From Lachnospiraceae bacterium (lineage in GTDB: Bacteria > Bacillota > Clostridia > Lachnospirales > Lachnospiraceae): DNA of 64,000 nucleotides. Both the position numbers and the translations under genes were made by a program. Shown one piece after another: positions 1 to 8,977 of this stretch (position 1 is its first letter; each line of letters opens with the position of its first letter). Below the pieces are notes generated by a model. That model ran no database searches. It was not told the DNA's origin and saw nothing but the letters and a program-made list of their open reading frames with translations. The stretch spans positions 1-64,000 of the forward strand of contig CAJTCL010000024.1 of NCBI GenBank assembly GCA_910575005.1, in the 5' to 3' direction.

Positions 1-1
1 C

Positions 2-157
2 CACTTTCGTGAAAAAGAGCAAAAGTATGATAAAATCATCGGTTCTTATGAAAGTCTTGAAATACCTTGTCCAGCAAAATGGCTATCATTTATAAAAGTT
101 GTAAATTGGTGTAACTTAAATATAAGTTACGTTTACAGAAAAAAAAAGATGTGTTAA
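2..157 (+). CDS. Partial reading frame, C-terminus of an unknown protein
   Basis: An open frame enters from the window edge and stops at 155-157 after 51 codons. It is basic at the end (RKKKMC) with no recognisable domain. It could be the tail of a real gene or chance in AT-rich DNA. About 110 bases separate its stop from the HAD phosphatase start and hold no obvious terminator. Confidence 0.2.
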   Translation, partial: HFREKEQKYDKIIGSYESLEIPCPAKWLSFIKVVNWCNLNISYVYRKKKMC

Positions 158-266
158 AATCACCTTATAGCAACGATCTTAATTGTATAAATTGTATATG
201 AAATTTAGACAATTTAATAGTTTCGCAATCACCTATTATATTGTAAGTAGAAAGGACTCTTATATT

Positions 267-932
267 ATGTCAACAATTATTGACACCATTATTTTCGACC
301 TTGATGGCACTTTATTAAATACTTTAACAGATCTGACCAACAGTGTAAACTTTGCCTTAAACAAATACCAGCTTCCCACCTATTCCGAAGATGCTATCCG
401 TCAAATGGTTGGAAATGGTGTAACAGTGCTGATGGAACGTGCCATTCCTGGCGGACATGCCTTTGAAAAATTTGAGTGTTGCCTAAATGATTTTAAAGAA
501 CATTATGAGGCGCACAAAAAAGACTTTACCAAACCCTTTCCAGGAATTCTGGAGTTTTTGGCAGAAGCCAGCCAAAAAAACTACAAATTAGCAGTGGTCT
601 CCAACAAATTTGATCTGGCTGTCAAAGGCTTATGTGAGGATTTTTTTGCTCCTTACATCACCACTGCCATCGGCGAATCTGCTCAGACAGCCCCAAAACC
701 AGCGCCAGATACCGTCTTAAAAGCAATGCAAGAATTACAGGTTTCTCCACAACAATGTATCTATGTCGGAGATTCTGATGTCGATATCGCTACTGCCCAA
801 AACGCAGGCATTCCCTGTCTTAGTGTGAGCTGGGGCTTTCGTCCGCGAACCTTTCTGGAACAGCATGGCGCTAAGATCATTGCCGACACTGTAGCTGAGC
901 TAAAAGAAATTATTTTTCATTGGGAAGTGTAA
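267..932 (+). CDS. gph: HAD-superfamily hydrolase, phosphoglycolate phosphatase-like
   Basis: A cytosolic phosphatase of the Gph/PGP type, 221 residues, the usual size. Residues 9-17 give the catalytic motif FDLDGTLL (Asp nucleophile and acid/base Asp); VVSNKFD in the middle is motif II; KPAPDTV carries the motif III Lys; VGDSDVDIATAQNAG is the Mg-binding motif IV. The ATG at 267 is chosen over an upstream in-frame ATG at 183 because AAAGGA lies at 251-256, 10 bases before it, and the family motif starts 10 residues later. Known members remove 2-phosphoglycolate or related small phosphates; the true substrate cannot be read from sequence. One base separates its stop from the next gene, so the two are probably one operon. 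Confidence 0.85.
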   Translation: MSTIIDTIIFDLDGTLLNTLTDLTNSVNFALNKYQLPTYSEDAIRQMVGNGVTVLMERAIPGGHAFEKFECCLNDFKEHYEAHKKDFTKPFPGILEFLAEASQKNYKLAVVSNKFDLAVKGLCEDFFAPYITTAIGESAQTAPKPAPDTVLKAMQELQVSPQQCIYVGDSDVDIATAQNAGIPCLSVSWGFRPRTFLEQHGAKIIADTVAELKEIIFHWEV

Positions 933-933
933 A

Positions 934-1701
934 ATGCTAGGAATCTATTTTAGTGGGACAGGAAATTCACGATATGCTCTGGAATTTTTTCTTAAAAAAT
1001 TAGATCCAGCGGCAAAAATGTATGCTATAGAAGACAAAAATATAAGCAAACATATCAAAAACCAGCAAGAGATTGTCTTTAGCTATTCCGTACAATACAG
1101 CAATATTCCGAAAATGTTACAAGATTTTATTGACAGAAATAAGCGCCTGTGGAAAGACAAAAAGATTTTTGTCATTGCAACAATGGCGCTATTCAGCGGA
1201 GATGGCGCCGGTATGCTTGCCCGTCGCCTACACAAATATGGGGCGCAAATTACGGGCGGATTACATTTGAAAATGCCAGACAGCATCGCTGATATAAGGG
1301 CATTAAAACATCATCCGGCCAAAAATAGGGAACTGGTTAAAAAAGCGGAGAAAAAGATCACACGTGCCGTGCACTCAATGAAGAAGGGAAACATTCCTCA
1401 GGATGGCATTGGTCTGCTGCCTCATTTAGCAGGATTATTTGGACAACGGCTCTATTTTAGGGACAAGACAACGCACTACTCCGATAAAATAAAAATTGAT
1501 TTACATAAATGTGTTGGCTGTGGAAAATGTGCCAAATTATGTCCCATGAACAATATCGCAATGAAAGATCATTTGCCCAAAGCGGGCAATCGATGTACTA
1601 TGTGTTATCGCTGTATCAATACATGTCCAAAACAGGCAATCACTTTATTAGGCAAAAAAGTCATCTTACAGGGAACCATTGAAACATATTTAACACATTA
1701 A
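934..1701 (+). CDS. EFR1-type flavodoxin/ferredoxin fusion protein
   Basis: A 255-residue electron-transfer protein. The N-terminus MLGIYFSGTGNSRYAL is a flavodoxin-like FMN phosphate-binding loop. The C-terminal 70 residues hold two 4Fe-4S binding motifs, CVGCGKCAKLCP and CTMCYRCINTCP, so the order is flavodoxin-like domain then bacterial ferredoxin domain. This architecture matches EFR1 family proteins common in anaerobic Clostridia. The electron donor and acceptor are unknown. It begins one base after the phosphatase stop, so translation is probably coupled. The 90-base gap to the next gene has no clear terminator. Confidence 0.85.
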   Translation: MLGIYFSGTGNSRYALEFFLKKLDPAAKMYAIEDKNISKHIKNQQEIVFSYSVQYSNIPKMLQDFIDRNKRLWKDKKIFVIATMALFSGDGAGMLARRLHKYGAQITGGLHLKMPDSIADIRALKHHPAKNRELVKKAEKKITRAVHSMKKGNIPQDGIGLLPHLAGLFGQRLYFRDKTTHYSDKIKIDLHKCVGCGKCAKLCPMNNIAMKDHLPKAGNRCTMCYRCINTCPKQAITLLGKKVILQGTIETYLTH

Positions 1702-1793
1702 GAAAATCTATTAAAATCCCATAAAATGGGAAAGGAAACGCTTTAAATTTCTAAATACTTATTAAAATTTTAAAATTAGAGGGAGTTAATCTT

Positions 1794-2579
1794 ATGGCAA
1801 TAAAATATCATCTGACACCATTAGAGATTGTAAAACTGCTTGGATATACCAAACCTGCAGCCAAAGAAGAATTACAACAATTTGAACAAAAAAATAATAT
1901 AAAACTACCAACACAATTGTTTGATTTCTTGAGTTACGCCAGAAATAATCCTCTGTTTTCCACTGCAGATATCTGGGCCAGCGAACTCTGGCCTTATTTT
2001 TCCTATCAATATATTGAGGAAGGAATTGAAGACTGCCGCCAGGATTTTATAGATCCCAAGTTTTGTGAAGGAAATGATTTTTATCCATTCTCAAAAATCC
2101 CCAAAGAGCAATGGTCGGATTTGGTTGCCAATTATTTACATATTGGCAGCGATTATGCTGCAGGAGTGGTGTTTTTTGGCATCGAAGAAAAAGATCTGAC
2201 ACAGGAAAATCCACCTGTCTATCTGCAGCATGAAGCTGATCCAATCACTGATTGGAAATTGATGTTTCATACATTAACAGATTACTTAATGAACATTGTT
2301 CTGGATATTCTAACTTGTGAATATTATGACACTGGAGCATACGTTTTAGAAAAATCAGGATGGAGCCTCTTCCAGTCTGAATATGATAATGAGGAGGAAA
2401 TGTGTGCATATCTCCTTGAGAAAAACATTGACTTATCTAAAATGCCAAAACATGCTAGCTGTTTTAAAGAAGATCCTTTCCATCGCTGTTGCTTTGACGA
2501 ATCAGAAAAGGTTTTGTATATCATTACAAATGATATTATTGATCGTGAAATCCAGGTAGTGGCATGGAAGAATTGTTAG
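1794..2579 (+). CDS. SMI1/KNR4 (SUKH) family protein, probable immunity protein
   Basis: 261 residues. The first 150 fit the SMI1/KNR4 fold: helix-forming KPAAKEELQQFEQKNNIKLP followed by FDFLSYARNNP, then a tryptophan-rich WASELWPYFSYQY segment and the late IGSDYAAGVVFFG strand. The last 100 residues (from about ILTCEYYDTGAY) look like an added small domain. Bacterial SUKH proteins often neutralise polymorphic toxins, which is family knowledge and not proved here. The start has GGGAGTT at 1781-1787. The 3' end overlaps the next gene by 16 bases, so the two are coupled. No cognate toxin is visible in the window. Confidence 0.7.
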   Translation: MAIKYHLTPLEIVKLLGYTKPAAKEELQQFEQKNNIKLPTQLFDFLSYARNNPLFSTADIWASELWPYFSYQYIEEGIEDCRQDFIDPKFCEGNDFYPFSKIPKEQWSDLVANYLHIGSDYAAGVVFFGIEEKDLTQENPPVYLQHEADPITDWKLMFHTLTDYLMNIVLDILTCEYYDTGAYVLEKSGWSLFQSEYDNEEEMCAYLLEKNIDLSKMPKHASCFKEDPFHRCCFDESEKVLYIITNDIIDREIQVVAWKNC

Positions 2580-2989
2580 TTTTTGCAGTTTTATTATATG
2601 AAAAACTGGTGACAAAAGACGAATATAACAAAAGGCTGGATGAATTATTTCTTGATCACCCTGAAAATGATGACTTACTGTATTTAGAATGGGAAACAGA
2701 TACAAAAAATATAATTACTTATATCAGGACACATATTGACTACAATACCTTTGATTATGAACAGTTTGGTAAAATCTTAATGAACAAATTAAAGGTATGT
2801 TACAAAAATTGTTCAGATATAAGGTGTTTTGCTGATCAGATGTATCGTTTATGGGAACGTCTGCCCGAAATTATACAAGACAGAGAACCTTTCTTTGCGT
2901 TATGTTATGCTGATGACCCTTTATCATGGGGGGATGAACAGCAGACCAGAAGGATCTATGAGGATATGTTTAACTATTATAAAGATTAA
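2564..2989 (+). CDS. Hypothetical acidic protein coupled to the SMI1 gene
   Basis: 141 residues, acidic and aromatic, no signal peptide or membrane segment. Its start lies inside the last codons of the SMI1/KNR4 gene in another frame, which is typical of translational coupling. No family is recognised. By position it could be a second immunity protein or a paralogue-type accessory. The frame has normal codon use for this genome and ends in front of a long hairpin. Confidence 0.6.
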   Translation: MEELLVFAVLLYEKLVTKDEYNKRLDELFLDHPENDDLLYLEWETDTKNIITYIRTHIDYNTFDYEQFGKILMNKLKVCYKNCSDIRCFADQMYRLWERLPEIIQDREPFFALCYADDPLSWGDEQQTRRIYEDMFNYYKD

Positions 2990-3054
2990 TGTTATCCAAT
3001 CAATCCCTGTCTTTTGAGAAGTTTTTATCTGAAATCGGGGCAGTCACACTAAGT

Positions 3055-3119
3055 GATATGCTCCCTTCTAGGCAGATAAGTGAAATAATAAAAACTTGTC
3101 ACTTAAAAGGGAGTATATC
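3055..3119 (+). terminator. Nested hairpin after the immunity-like genes
   Basis: Outer arms at 3055-3067 (GATATGCTCCCTT) and 3107-3119 (AAGGGAGTATATC) pair with one G-U. An inner stem (AAGTGA/TCACTT) narrows the loop, and GATTTTTTAATC follows at about 3121. It can act as a plus-strand terminator for the genes ending at 2989. The shape also resembles insertion-sequence termini, so a small mobile remnant is an alternative. Confidence 0.5.
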
Positions 3120-3159
3120 AGATTTTTTAATCGTTAAACGACAGCCTCATTTATTATGG

Positions 3160-3831
3160 TTATTTCTCAATTAGGAACATAAACTTATTGCTGCTCCACA
3201 CATTGTCCGTAAAATGAACTTCTACAGCCTGATAATCTTGCGGAACTTCCCATCCTATCCATCCTTTCATTTTCTTCCCTGCTGCGATTTCTCCATCAAG
3301 CTGGTTTCCTTCTTTTTCCATTATTGCAGCCAACGAATAATCCAGTTTATAATCATCTGCATATGCCTCAAAACTTAACATGCTGCTTATCCCAAGTTCT
3401 TCCTTCGTATTATTTACTATTTCAAATTCAGCCATAAGAAATACATTTCCATCAGAAGGCTTATTATACTCGCTGCCTGCATTTTCTTTATAATCCATCA
3501 GAGTAACCTGAACACCATTCAATTCAGCTATTTCACCTTTTTTAAATATTGTTTCTTTTTCATCATCAACTTTATTTTCTGATGATTCTTTTGGTTCTTT
3601 ATTAGAATTATTAGATTCTGCGCCGCTGTCGGCATTTCCTATCTTTTCTGGCTTATCATCTCCACCGCCTCCCGCTGCTGCTCCTATAACTGCAACGATC
3701 AAAATAGCAATCATAAACCATTTCAACTTCCCACCCTGCTTCTTTCTACATTGCGGACATACCTTTGCCCCAGATGGAATTTCTGTTTGACAATACTTGC
3801 AAATTTTTATTGCTGATTGTTCTTTTGACAT
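3160..3831 (-). CDS. Zinc-ribbon membrane-anchored protein with DUF4352 domain
   Basis: 223 residues from the ATG at 3831, which has GAGGAG upstream; an upstream ATG at 3873 has no such site. Order: a short zinc ribbon (CKYCQTEIPSGAKVCPQC, about 9-26), one transmembrane helix (WFMIAILIVAVIGAAAGGG), a low-complexity Ser/Asn/Glu linker, then a C-terminal DUF4352-like beta domain (NGVQVTLMDYKENAGSEY and VFLMAEFEIVNNT). The protein is expected to keep the zinc ribbon inside and the DUF4352 domain outside. DUF4352 is a common extracytoplasmic domain of unknown function. It converges on the upstream plus-strand genes. Confidence 0.75.
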   Translation of the reverse strand: MSKEQSAIKICKYCQTEIPSGAKVCPQCRKKQGGKLKWFMIAILIVAVIGAAAGGGGDDKPEKIGNADSGAESNNSNKEPKESSENKVDDEKETIFKKGEIAELNGVQVTLMDYKENAGSEYNKPSDGNVFLMAEFEIVNNTKEELGISSMLSFEAYADDYKLDYSLAAIMEKEGNQLDGEIAAGKKMKGWIGWEVPQDYQAVEVHFTDNVWSSNKFMFLIEK

Positions 3832-3892
3832 TTTAAAATTCTCCTCTCGTTTGTATTTTCTATATGTTATCATATATTACAACACATTTTTA

Positions 3893-3911
3893 TCGAAATT
3901 ATCTATTTCGA
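3893..3911. promoter_or_regulatory. Palindrome in the promoter region of the zinc-ribbon gene
   Basis: TCGAAAT-tatct-ATTTCGA is a perfect 7-bp inverted repeat 62 bases upstream of the start at 3831, followed by another CGACATTATTCGACATT repeat. It may be an operator; no regulator is identified. Confidence 0.3.
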
Positions 3912-4096
3912 CATTATTCGACATTTGAGAAAAGAATTTCTTGAAGGCTACTATAATCAAAAGAAGATAGCTAAAGCAGAGAGTATAATGAGGGAAAACG
4001 GAGATTACAGTCAACTAGAACAAGACAGTCCAGTCTATTTACATAATAATAAAACCACATCCATTATATCTATAACATCTGCTTTTATCTCTATAA

Positions 4097-4642
4097 TTAA
4101 TCATCTTCTTCTTTTTCACACCATTCTAAATATTCAGACAGTAAGGGAGATGCTGCATTTAACCGTAAAGCTCTTTCATATTCCGAGCTATCAGGTGGCG
4201 CTATTTCTACATTAATAACCACACTGTTACGCTCTTCTCCACTCCCAAACAATCCAGCCTGGTCAAGCCTTTTCATTGCTTCTTCCATAGACTCCACTCG
4301 TATATCCCACTCAATATCATAAAGTTCATCCCTTGATATACTGTCTTCTCTTTGATCAAGTAATTCACTTACCTCTTGAAAATATTCCTCATACCCATAA
4401 ATGGCATACGGAGAATCAGAATAATCCCATTTCCACCAACCTTTTTCTTCATCAGTTATTTTATTATCTACCATTGATTTTTCCAGAGCCTCGTAAGACC
4501 ATGCTGAAAGATACGGATGTAAGCCAGCATCAAAAATAAAGGCATAGTAATAAAAATGTTCGTTGTGCATTTTCTTCAAAGACAAAAATGCATTGCTGAC
4601 AGCTTCCATAAAAGCGGCCACAAGTTCCTCATTATAATTCAT
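4097..4642 (-). CDS. DUF4303 family protein
   Basis: 181 residues starting MNYNEELVAAF at 4642, with GAGAGG about 10 bases upstream; a longer frame from 4705 lacks a site. The run HNEHFYYYAFIFDAGLHPY followed by LSAWSYEAL is characteristic of DUF4303 proteins. They occur near SMI1/KNR4 genes in many bacteria and are suspected immunity or housekeeping accessories; function is unknown. The C-terminus is strongly acidic. Placed close to the SMI1/KNR4 cluster but on the opposite strand. Confidence 0.65.
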   Translation of the reverse strand: MNYNEELVAAFMEAVSNAFLSLKKMHNEHFYYYAFIFDAGLHPYLSAWSYEALEKSMVDNKITDEEKGWWKWDYSDSPYAIYGYEEYFQEVSELLDQREDSISRDELYDIEWDIRVESMEEAMKRLDQAGLFGSGEERNSVVINVEIAPPDSSEYERALRLNAASPLLSEYLEWCEKEEDD

Positions 4643-4825
4643 ATCAGTATCTAACCTCTCATTTTCATAAAATTTAATATTCAAAACAGCTCCAATGCAT
4701 AGCAAAGTATTGCTTTAACGAAATGTTTTAACATTATAAATTCTTCCTCTTTTTCTAAAATTATCTCAAATCCCAATCTCAGATAAATCTTGTATGCAAA
4801 ATTCTCTTTTTGTACAGAAAATAAC

Positions 4826-4855
4826 AGATGAGAGCAGATCACTCTACTCTCATCT
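4826..4855 (-). terminator. Hairpin after the trigger-factor-like lipoprotein gene
   Basis: AGATGAGAG and CTCTCATCT form a perfect 9-bp stem with a 12-base loop, 48 bases downstream of the stop at 4903. On the minus strand it is followed by GTTATTTTCT, a weak T tract. Confidence 0.55.
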
Positions 4856-4902
4856 TAGCAACTTCATCCGTCAAATATTATAACAGATTGTCCCATACAA
4901 AC

Positions 4903-6135
4903 CTATTCTTCCTCTTCTACTTCCAAGTCATCTTCCTCATAGTATTCATCTTGTGGAATCTCCTTTAGTTTGGCAGAACCATGCAGAAAATCAATAGCTT
5001 TTTCCCGTACAATCTGTGTCATGATATATGTCTTGCCATAATCTGACTCATACTCTTCCAGGGATTCATACTCATTTTCCTTTGCCATCTTTTCTGCTTC
5101 TGTGGCATAGTCTTTGTCTGTCACCGCAATCCCTTCTTGTTCCAAAATGGCACGACAAACGAGATAATCATTCACCTGCTCCATAATAATTTCTTCTAAT
5201 TCATCCTCACCCATAAAGCTTTCCATAAACTCTTCATACTCCATGCCCATCATTTCTGCATAGGACTGATAGCCAGATACTGTATCATCATAGAAAAAAT
5301 CATAGAGTTCTTGTGGATAACCATTGATTTCGGCATTTTCTATTGCAAGCCTCAAGCCATTCTCTTCCGCCTCCATCTCAGAATCCTCCTTAGCGCTTTC
5401 CTCCAGATCCTTCCGTACAGAAGCCTCAAACTCCTCTATCGTCTTACAATCAGAAACTTCTTTTACAAAATCTTCATTATATTCTGGCATGATCAATTGA
5501 CTGATGGAATTAACCTTAACTGTAAATTCAGCCTCTTTTCCCCCCAGCTCTTCATCATAATCTTCTGGAAATTTCAGAGTAAACACCACTGTCTCTCCAG
5601 CTTTCTTTCCAGCAAGATTCTCCTCAAACTCTGGCAGAAATTCTTCTGCTCCAAGCTCAAGATCAACCTCTGTATCACTTCCCCCCTCAAATTCTTCCCC
5701 ATCAACTGTACCTGTGTAGTCGATATTTACTGTGTCCCCTTCCTTTGCAGCATAATCCTCTTCTGTCTCCTTCAATTCCGAATTATCCTGTAATTGCTCC
5801 TCAATGGAAGTCTGAACATCCTCATCTGTGACCTCTGCAACCGCAGGATAAGTCACTTCCAATCCTTTGTATTCCCCCAGCTTAACATAATCTCCCACTT
5901 TAAAATCCAATGCCTTTTCCTGTGACTTGGCTTCTGTCTGATCTTTCTGTGAGGCTTCGTCCTGGTCATCCTCTGTGGAACTTTCTTCTTCTGAGTTGTC
6001 TTCTTCACGATCTTGCACGGCATCCTGCGTCTGATCTGCATTTTGTGAATTATCCTTTTTTTCTTCTCCACAACCTGCTAAACCAATTGTCAATGATAGC
6101 ACCAATGCTGCCAATATGTAATTTCGTTTCTTCAT
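4903..6135 (-). CDS. Trigger-factor-like peptidyl-prolyl isomerase lipoprotein
   Basis: 410 residues from the ATG at 6135, with GGAGG upstream. Residues 1-22 are a lipoprotein signal ending LAGC, so the protein is exported and lipid-anchored. A long Asp/Glu/Gln/Ser linker follows. Then comes an FKBP domain like that of trigger factor (GDTVNIDYTGTVDGEEFEGG, about 125-200; LPEFEENLAGKKAGE), then a helical trigger-factor C-terminal chaperone-like domain (about 210-390) and a very acidic tail. The ribosome-binding N-terminal domain of cytosolic trigger factor is absent and replaced by the signal and linker. It probably folds proteins outside the membrane, like PrsA. It stands alone, with a hairpin downstream. 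Confidence 0.8.
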   Translation of the reverse strand: MKKRNYILAALVLSLTIGLAGCGEEKKDNSQNADQTQDAVQDREEDNSEEESSTEDDQDEASQKDQTEAKSQEKALDFKVGDYVKLGEYKGLEVTYPAVAEVTDEDVQTSIEEQLQDNSELKETEEDYAAKEGDTVNIDYTGTVDGEEFEGGSDTEVDLELGAEEFLPEFEENLAGKKAGETVVFTLKFPEDYDEELGGKEAEFTVKVNSISQLIMPEYNEDFVKEVSDCKTIEEFEASVRKDLEESAKEDSEMEAEENGLRLAIENAEINGYPQELYDFFYDDTVSGYQSYAEMMGMEYEEFMESFMGEDELEEIIMEQVNDYLVCRAILEQEGIAVTDKDYATEAEKMAKENEYESLEEYESDYGKTYIMTQIVREKAIDFLHGSAKLKEIPQDEYYEEDDLEVEEEE

Positions 6136-6183
6136 ATACTTTACCTCCTGCAACACATTTTTATGCTTAGAATTTGGAGACAC

Positions 6184-6602
6184 TTATACTCTTCAAATTT
6201 TGTGTCCCTACCATAGTATCATTATCAAAGATATTATTACAGCTTTTTTTGAAAAAAATATGTTAGAAGTGTGAAAAAACTATTAAATTCTTGTACTATT
6301 CAAAAACCCAAGTCAAAATCATGCCAGCCAAGCTGCATACGTATCTGCTTCCTGCTGTAATTACCCATAAAATGGGAAGTCAGGCTCCTTCAAATCAAAT
6401 ACCCCACAGCAAGCTGATGGGGTATTTGCTCCCGAAAGACACTTACCCGCACGGCTGCACACTTCAGTCCATGCTTAACATGCGCCACGGCGCAAACACC
6501 GTCAAATAGCCATACAAGCATGGCTATTTTCCTAAGTGCCGGGTACATTGCTTGCGGAAATCAATTTGAAGTTCCTAACTTCCCATTTCTATAGAGTTCT
6601 GA
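6184..6602. other. Intergenic region with two strong hairpins
   Basis: No gene is supported. It holds two perfect hairpins: AAATACCCC/GGGGTATTT (6397-6405 and 6419-6427) and AAATAGCCAT/ATGGCTATTT (6504-6513 and 6520-6529). A short GAAGTT/AACTTC hairpin near 6575-6590 lies just downstream of rubrerythrin and may be its terminator. The GC-richer middle part resembles other extragenic hairpin blocks in this window. Confidence 0.5.
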
Positions 6603-7223
6603 CTAATTAAAATTTTCAAAATTACCATCACGACAGAAAGGTGCAAGCTCCATTCGCACAAACCACCCCTGTTCATGATCACAGACAGGACAATTTCTGG
6701 GAGCCTCTGTTCCCTCATATATATGACCACAATTTAAGCAGATCCATTTTGTCTCCACTTTAGATACAAAGAGTTGATTATCCTCTAACAATTTTGCAAA
6801 AGCCCCAAAACGATCTCCATGAAGCTTTTCGATCTCTGCAATCATATGAAACTTAGCAGCAGCCTTTCCAAAACCTTCTTCCTGTGCTTTATCACCAAAA
6901 TGCTTGTAGACATCATCATGCTCTTCATACTCATTGTGTTGCGCCATCTTCAACAATTCTGAAATATTAGGGCTAATATCCACTGGATAACCGCCATCAA
7001 TCTGGATATTCTCACCTGCTAATTCCTGTAACTGATCATAGAATACTTTTGCATGCTCTTTTTCCTGATCGGCTGTAATCTGAAAAATCTGCTCAATCAC
7101 ATATAACCCCTGCTTATTGGCCTGGGAAGCCGCAAACGTATAGCGATTTCGCGCCTGGCTCTCTCCTGCAAATGCACGCATTAAATTCTTCATTGTCTCG
7201 CTCTGTTTAAAATCCGTCGCCAT
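6603..7223 (-). CDS. rbr: Rubrerythrin
   Basis: 206 residues from the ATG at 7223, with AAAGGCAGG upstream. The N-terminal ferritin-like diiron domain has the family's Glu and ExxH ligands: GESQARNRY, EKEHAKVF, E-HDDVY, EIEKLHGDRF. The C-terminal rubredoxin-like domain has two CxxC pairs (CLNCGHIYEG and CPVCDHEQGWF) that bind one iron. It reduces hydrogen peroxide in the cytosol with electrons from rubredoxin or NADH oxidoreductases, protecting anaerobes from oxygen. Standard length for the family. Confidence 0.95.
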   Translation of the reverse strand: MATDFKQSETMKNLMRAFAGESQARNRYTFAASQANKQGLYVIEQIFQITADQEKEHAKVFYDQLQELAGENIQIDGGYPVDISPNISELLKMAQHNEYEEHDDVYKHFGDKAQEEGFGKAAAKFHMIAEIEKLHGDRFGAFAKLLEDNQLFVSKVETKWICLNCGHIYEGTEAPRNCPVCDHEQGWFVRMELAPFCRDGNFENFN

Positions 7224-7383
7224 AATAATTCCTGCCTTTCTATTGAAATAATATATTTTCCTCAATAGCATGTGCAGAAATGACAGCTTTATACCAACAA
7301 AACTTGACATTTAACGTATGTATTACTTCAGCGGTTAAATATCAAATATATCTATTAACCATCAAAATAATCATTTTGGAGAC

Positions 7384-7743
7384 TTAAATCAATTTTAGCC
7401 TACAAGAACCGCTCATTTTTAGGGGACATTCATAGACACTTCCCGAATCGGTTCTGCCGATATAGGAAATCGGACATTTTCTGCAATTACCAATATTAAA
7501 ATCTGAGGCAACCTCAAATTCCAACACCGCTTTGCGCACACCGTTTTCAGATAGCCCCTGATTAATATTTTTCCAGCTCAATACCTGCGTACAACCTGAA
7601 CATTTGTCCATCCCCATAGCTACTGGTCTGCTGCAAGTAGGACAAGCATAATACATTTCATTTCTGGCATCACGAGCCTCTACGACCTCTACTGGAAACT
7701 GCCGCATTAATTGCAATCTTACATCATCATTCTGCATACTCAT
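7384..7743 (-). CDS. Cysteine-rich hypothetical protein
   Basis: 119 residues, starting MSMQNDDVRL at 7743 with GGAGG nine bases upstream. It has two cysteine groups: YACPTCSR with CSGC (residues about 35-55) and NCRKCP with a late ECPLKMSGSCRL. The first resembles a rubredoxin-like or zinc-ribbon knuckle; the second could bind zinc or a cluster. No family name is certain. It lies between fucO and rubrerythrin on the same strand, so a redox or oxygen-response role is possible but only inferred. Confidence 0.6.
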   Translation of the reverse strand: MSMQNDDVRLQLMRQFPVEVVEARDARNEMYYACPTCSRPVAMGMDKCSGCTQVLSWKNINQGLSENGVRKAVLEFEVASDFNIGNCRKCPISYIGRTDSGSVYECPLKMSGSCRLKLI

Positions 7744-7812
7744 TATCCTCCACATCTTACTCTTAAACTTTGGATAATCGCTAGTACATCTCCAAATTTA
7801 GAAAATATTATA

Positions 7813-8961
7813 CTAGATCAAGGATTCATATAATTTTGTAATATCCTCCACACTAGTTTCTTTGGGATTTCCTGGCCGGCACGCATCATCATAGGCAGAC
7901 TGTGCCAGGAATGGAATATCCTCTTTTTTCACAATATCCTTTAAATCTGCTGGAATGCCAACATCCTCGGACAACTGCTTCACTGCATCAATCGCCGCTT
8001 TGCGATACTCTTCTTGGGTCATATCGTCGACACCCTTGACCCCCATAGCTCTTGCAATCTCACGATATTTCTCTCCTGTAGCATCCGCATTATATTCCAT
8101 AACAGTGGGCAGAATAATAGCATTTGCTACACCATGAGGAGTGTCATATAACGCGCCAAGCGGATGTGCCATAGAATGTACAATTCCCAGTCCTACATTA
8201 GAAAAGCCCATTCCTGCCACATACTGGCCCAGAGCCATATCTTCTCTGCCCTCTGTTGTATTATCCACAGCTCCTCTCAAGCTCCTAGAAATAATCTCAA
8301 TTGCCTTTAAATGAAACATATCTGACAATTCCCAGGCTCCTGCTGTGATATAACCCTCAATCGCATGTGTCAGCGCATCCATACCAGTGGCTGCTGTCAA
8401 TCCCTTCGGCATAGAAGACATCATATCTGGATCCACAAATGCCACCACTGGAATATCTTTCGGATCTACACAGACCATTTTGCGATTTTTTGCTGCATCT
8501 GTGATCACATAATTGATGGTCACTTCTGCTGCTGTTCCTGCAGTGGTCGGAACCGCAAAAATTGGTACAGATTTGTTCTTCGTAGGCGCTACACCCTCTA
8601 AACTTACCACATCTTCAAATTCTGGATTGTTGATAATGATACCAATTGCTTTTGCAGTATCCATTGAGGAACCTCCGCCAATTGCAATCAGATAATCAGC
8701 ACCAGATTTCTTATATGCTGCCACTCCAGTCTGTACATTTTCAATGGTGGGGTTGGGCTTAATTTCAGAATACACTTCATAAGCTAAGTTCGCTTTATCC
8801 AAGACATCCAGCACCTTCTTTGTCACCCCAAATTTAATTAAATCAGGATCAGAACATACAAAAGCTTTCTGAAATTTTCTGTTCTGTGCCTCACCTGCAA
8901 TTTCTTGAATTGCATCTGTCCCATGATATGACATCTCATTTAATACAAATCTATTTGCCAT
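7813..8961 (-). CDS. fucO: Lactaldehyde reductase, iron-containing alcohol dehydrogenase
   Basis: 382 residues, the same length and start (MANRFVLNE) as E. coli FucO, with close matches through the chain. The NAD-binding loop IGGGSSMDTAKA, the family signature VPTTAGTAAEVTINYV, and the metal ligands D and H of MAHPLGALYDTPHGVANA are present. It reduces lactaldehyde to 1,2-propanediol with NADH in fucose or rhamnose fermentation, and related members act on other short alcohols. No fucose or rhamnose genes are adjacent, so it may have a broader role. GAAAGGAG precedes the start, directly after a perfect palindrome at 8978-9003. Confidence 0.9.
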   Translation of the reverse strand: MANRFVLNEMSYHGTDAIQEIAGEAQNRKFQKAFVCSDPDLIKFGVTKKVLDVLDKANLAYEVYSEIKPNPTIENVQTGVAAYKKSGADYLIAIGGGSSMDTAKAIGIIINNPEFEDVVSLEGVAPTKNKSVPIFAVPTTAGTAAEVTINYVITDAAKNRKMVCVDPKDIPVVAFVDPDMMSSMPKGLTAATGMDALTHAIEGYITAGAWELSDMFHLKAIEIISRSLRGAVDNTTEGREDMALGQYVAGMGFSNVGLGIVHSMAHPLGALYDTPHGVANAIILPTVMEYNADATGEKYREIARAMGVKGVDDMTQEEYRKAAIDAVKQLSEDVGIPADLKDIVKKEDIPFLAQSAYDDACRPGNPKETSVEDITKLYESLI

Positions 8962-8977
8962 TTATTTCTCCTTTCTA

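Noticed and set aside
2989-3174. 61-residue frame starting at the stop of the preceding gene
   Set aside because: It runs through the nested hairpin at 3055-3119, has no family likeness and ends against the convergent zinc-ribbon gene; a terminator explains the DNA better.
3925-4215. 96-residue plus-strand frame
   Set aside because: Its second half is antisense to the DUF4303 gene, and no ribosome site is present. The first 40 codons might be an old fragment but cannot be supported.
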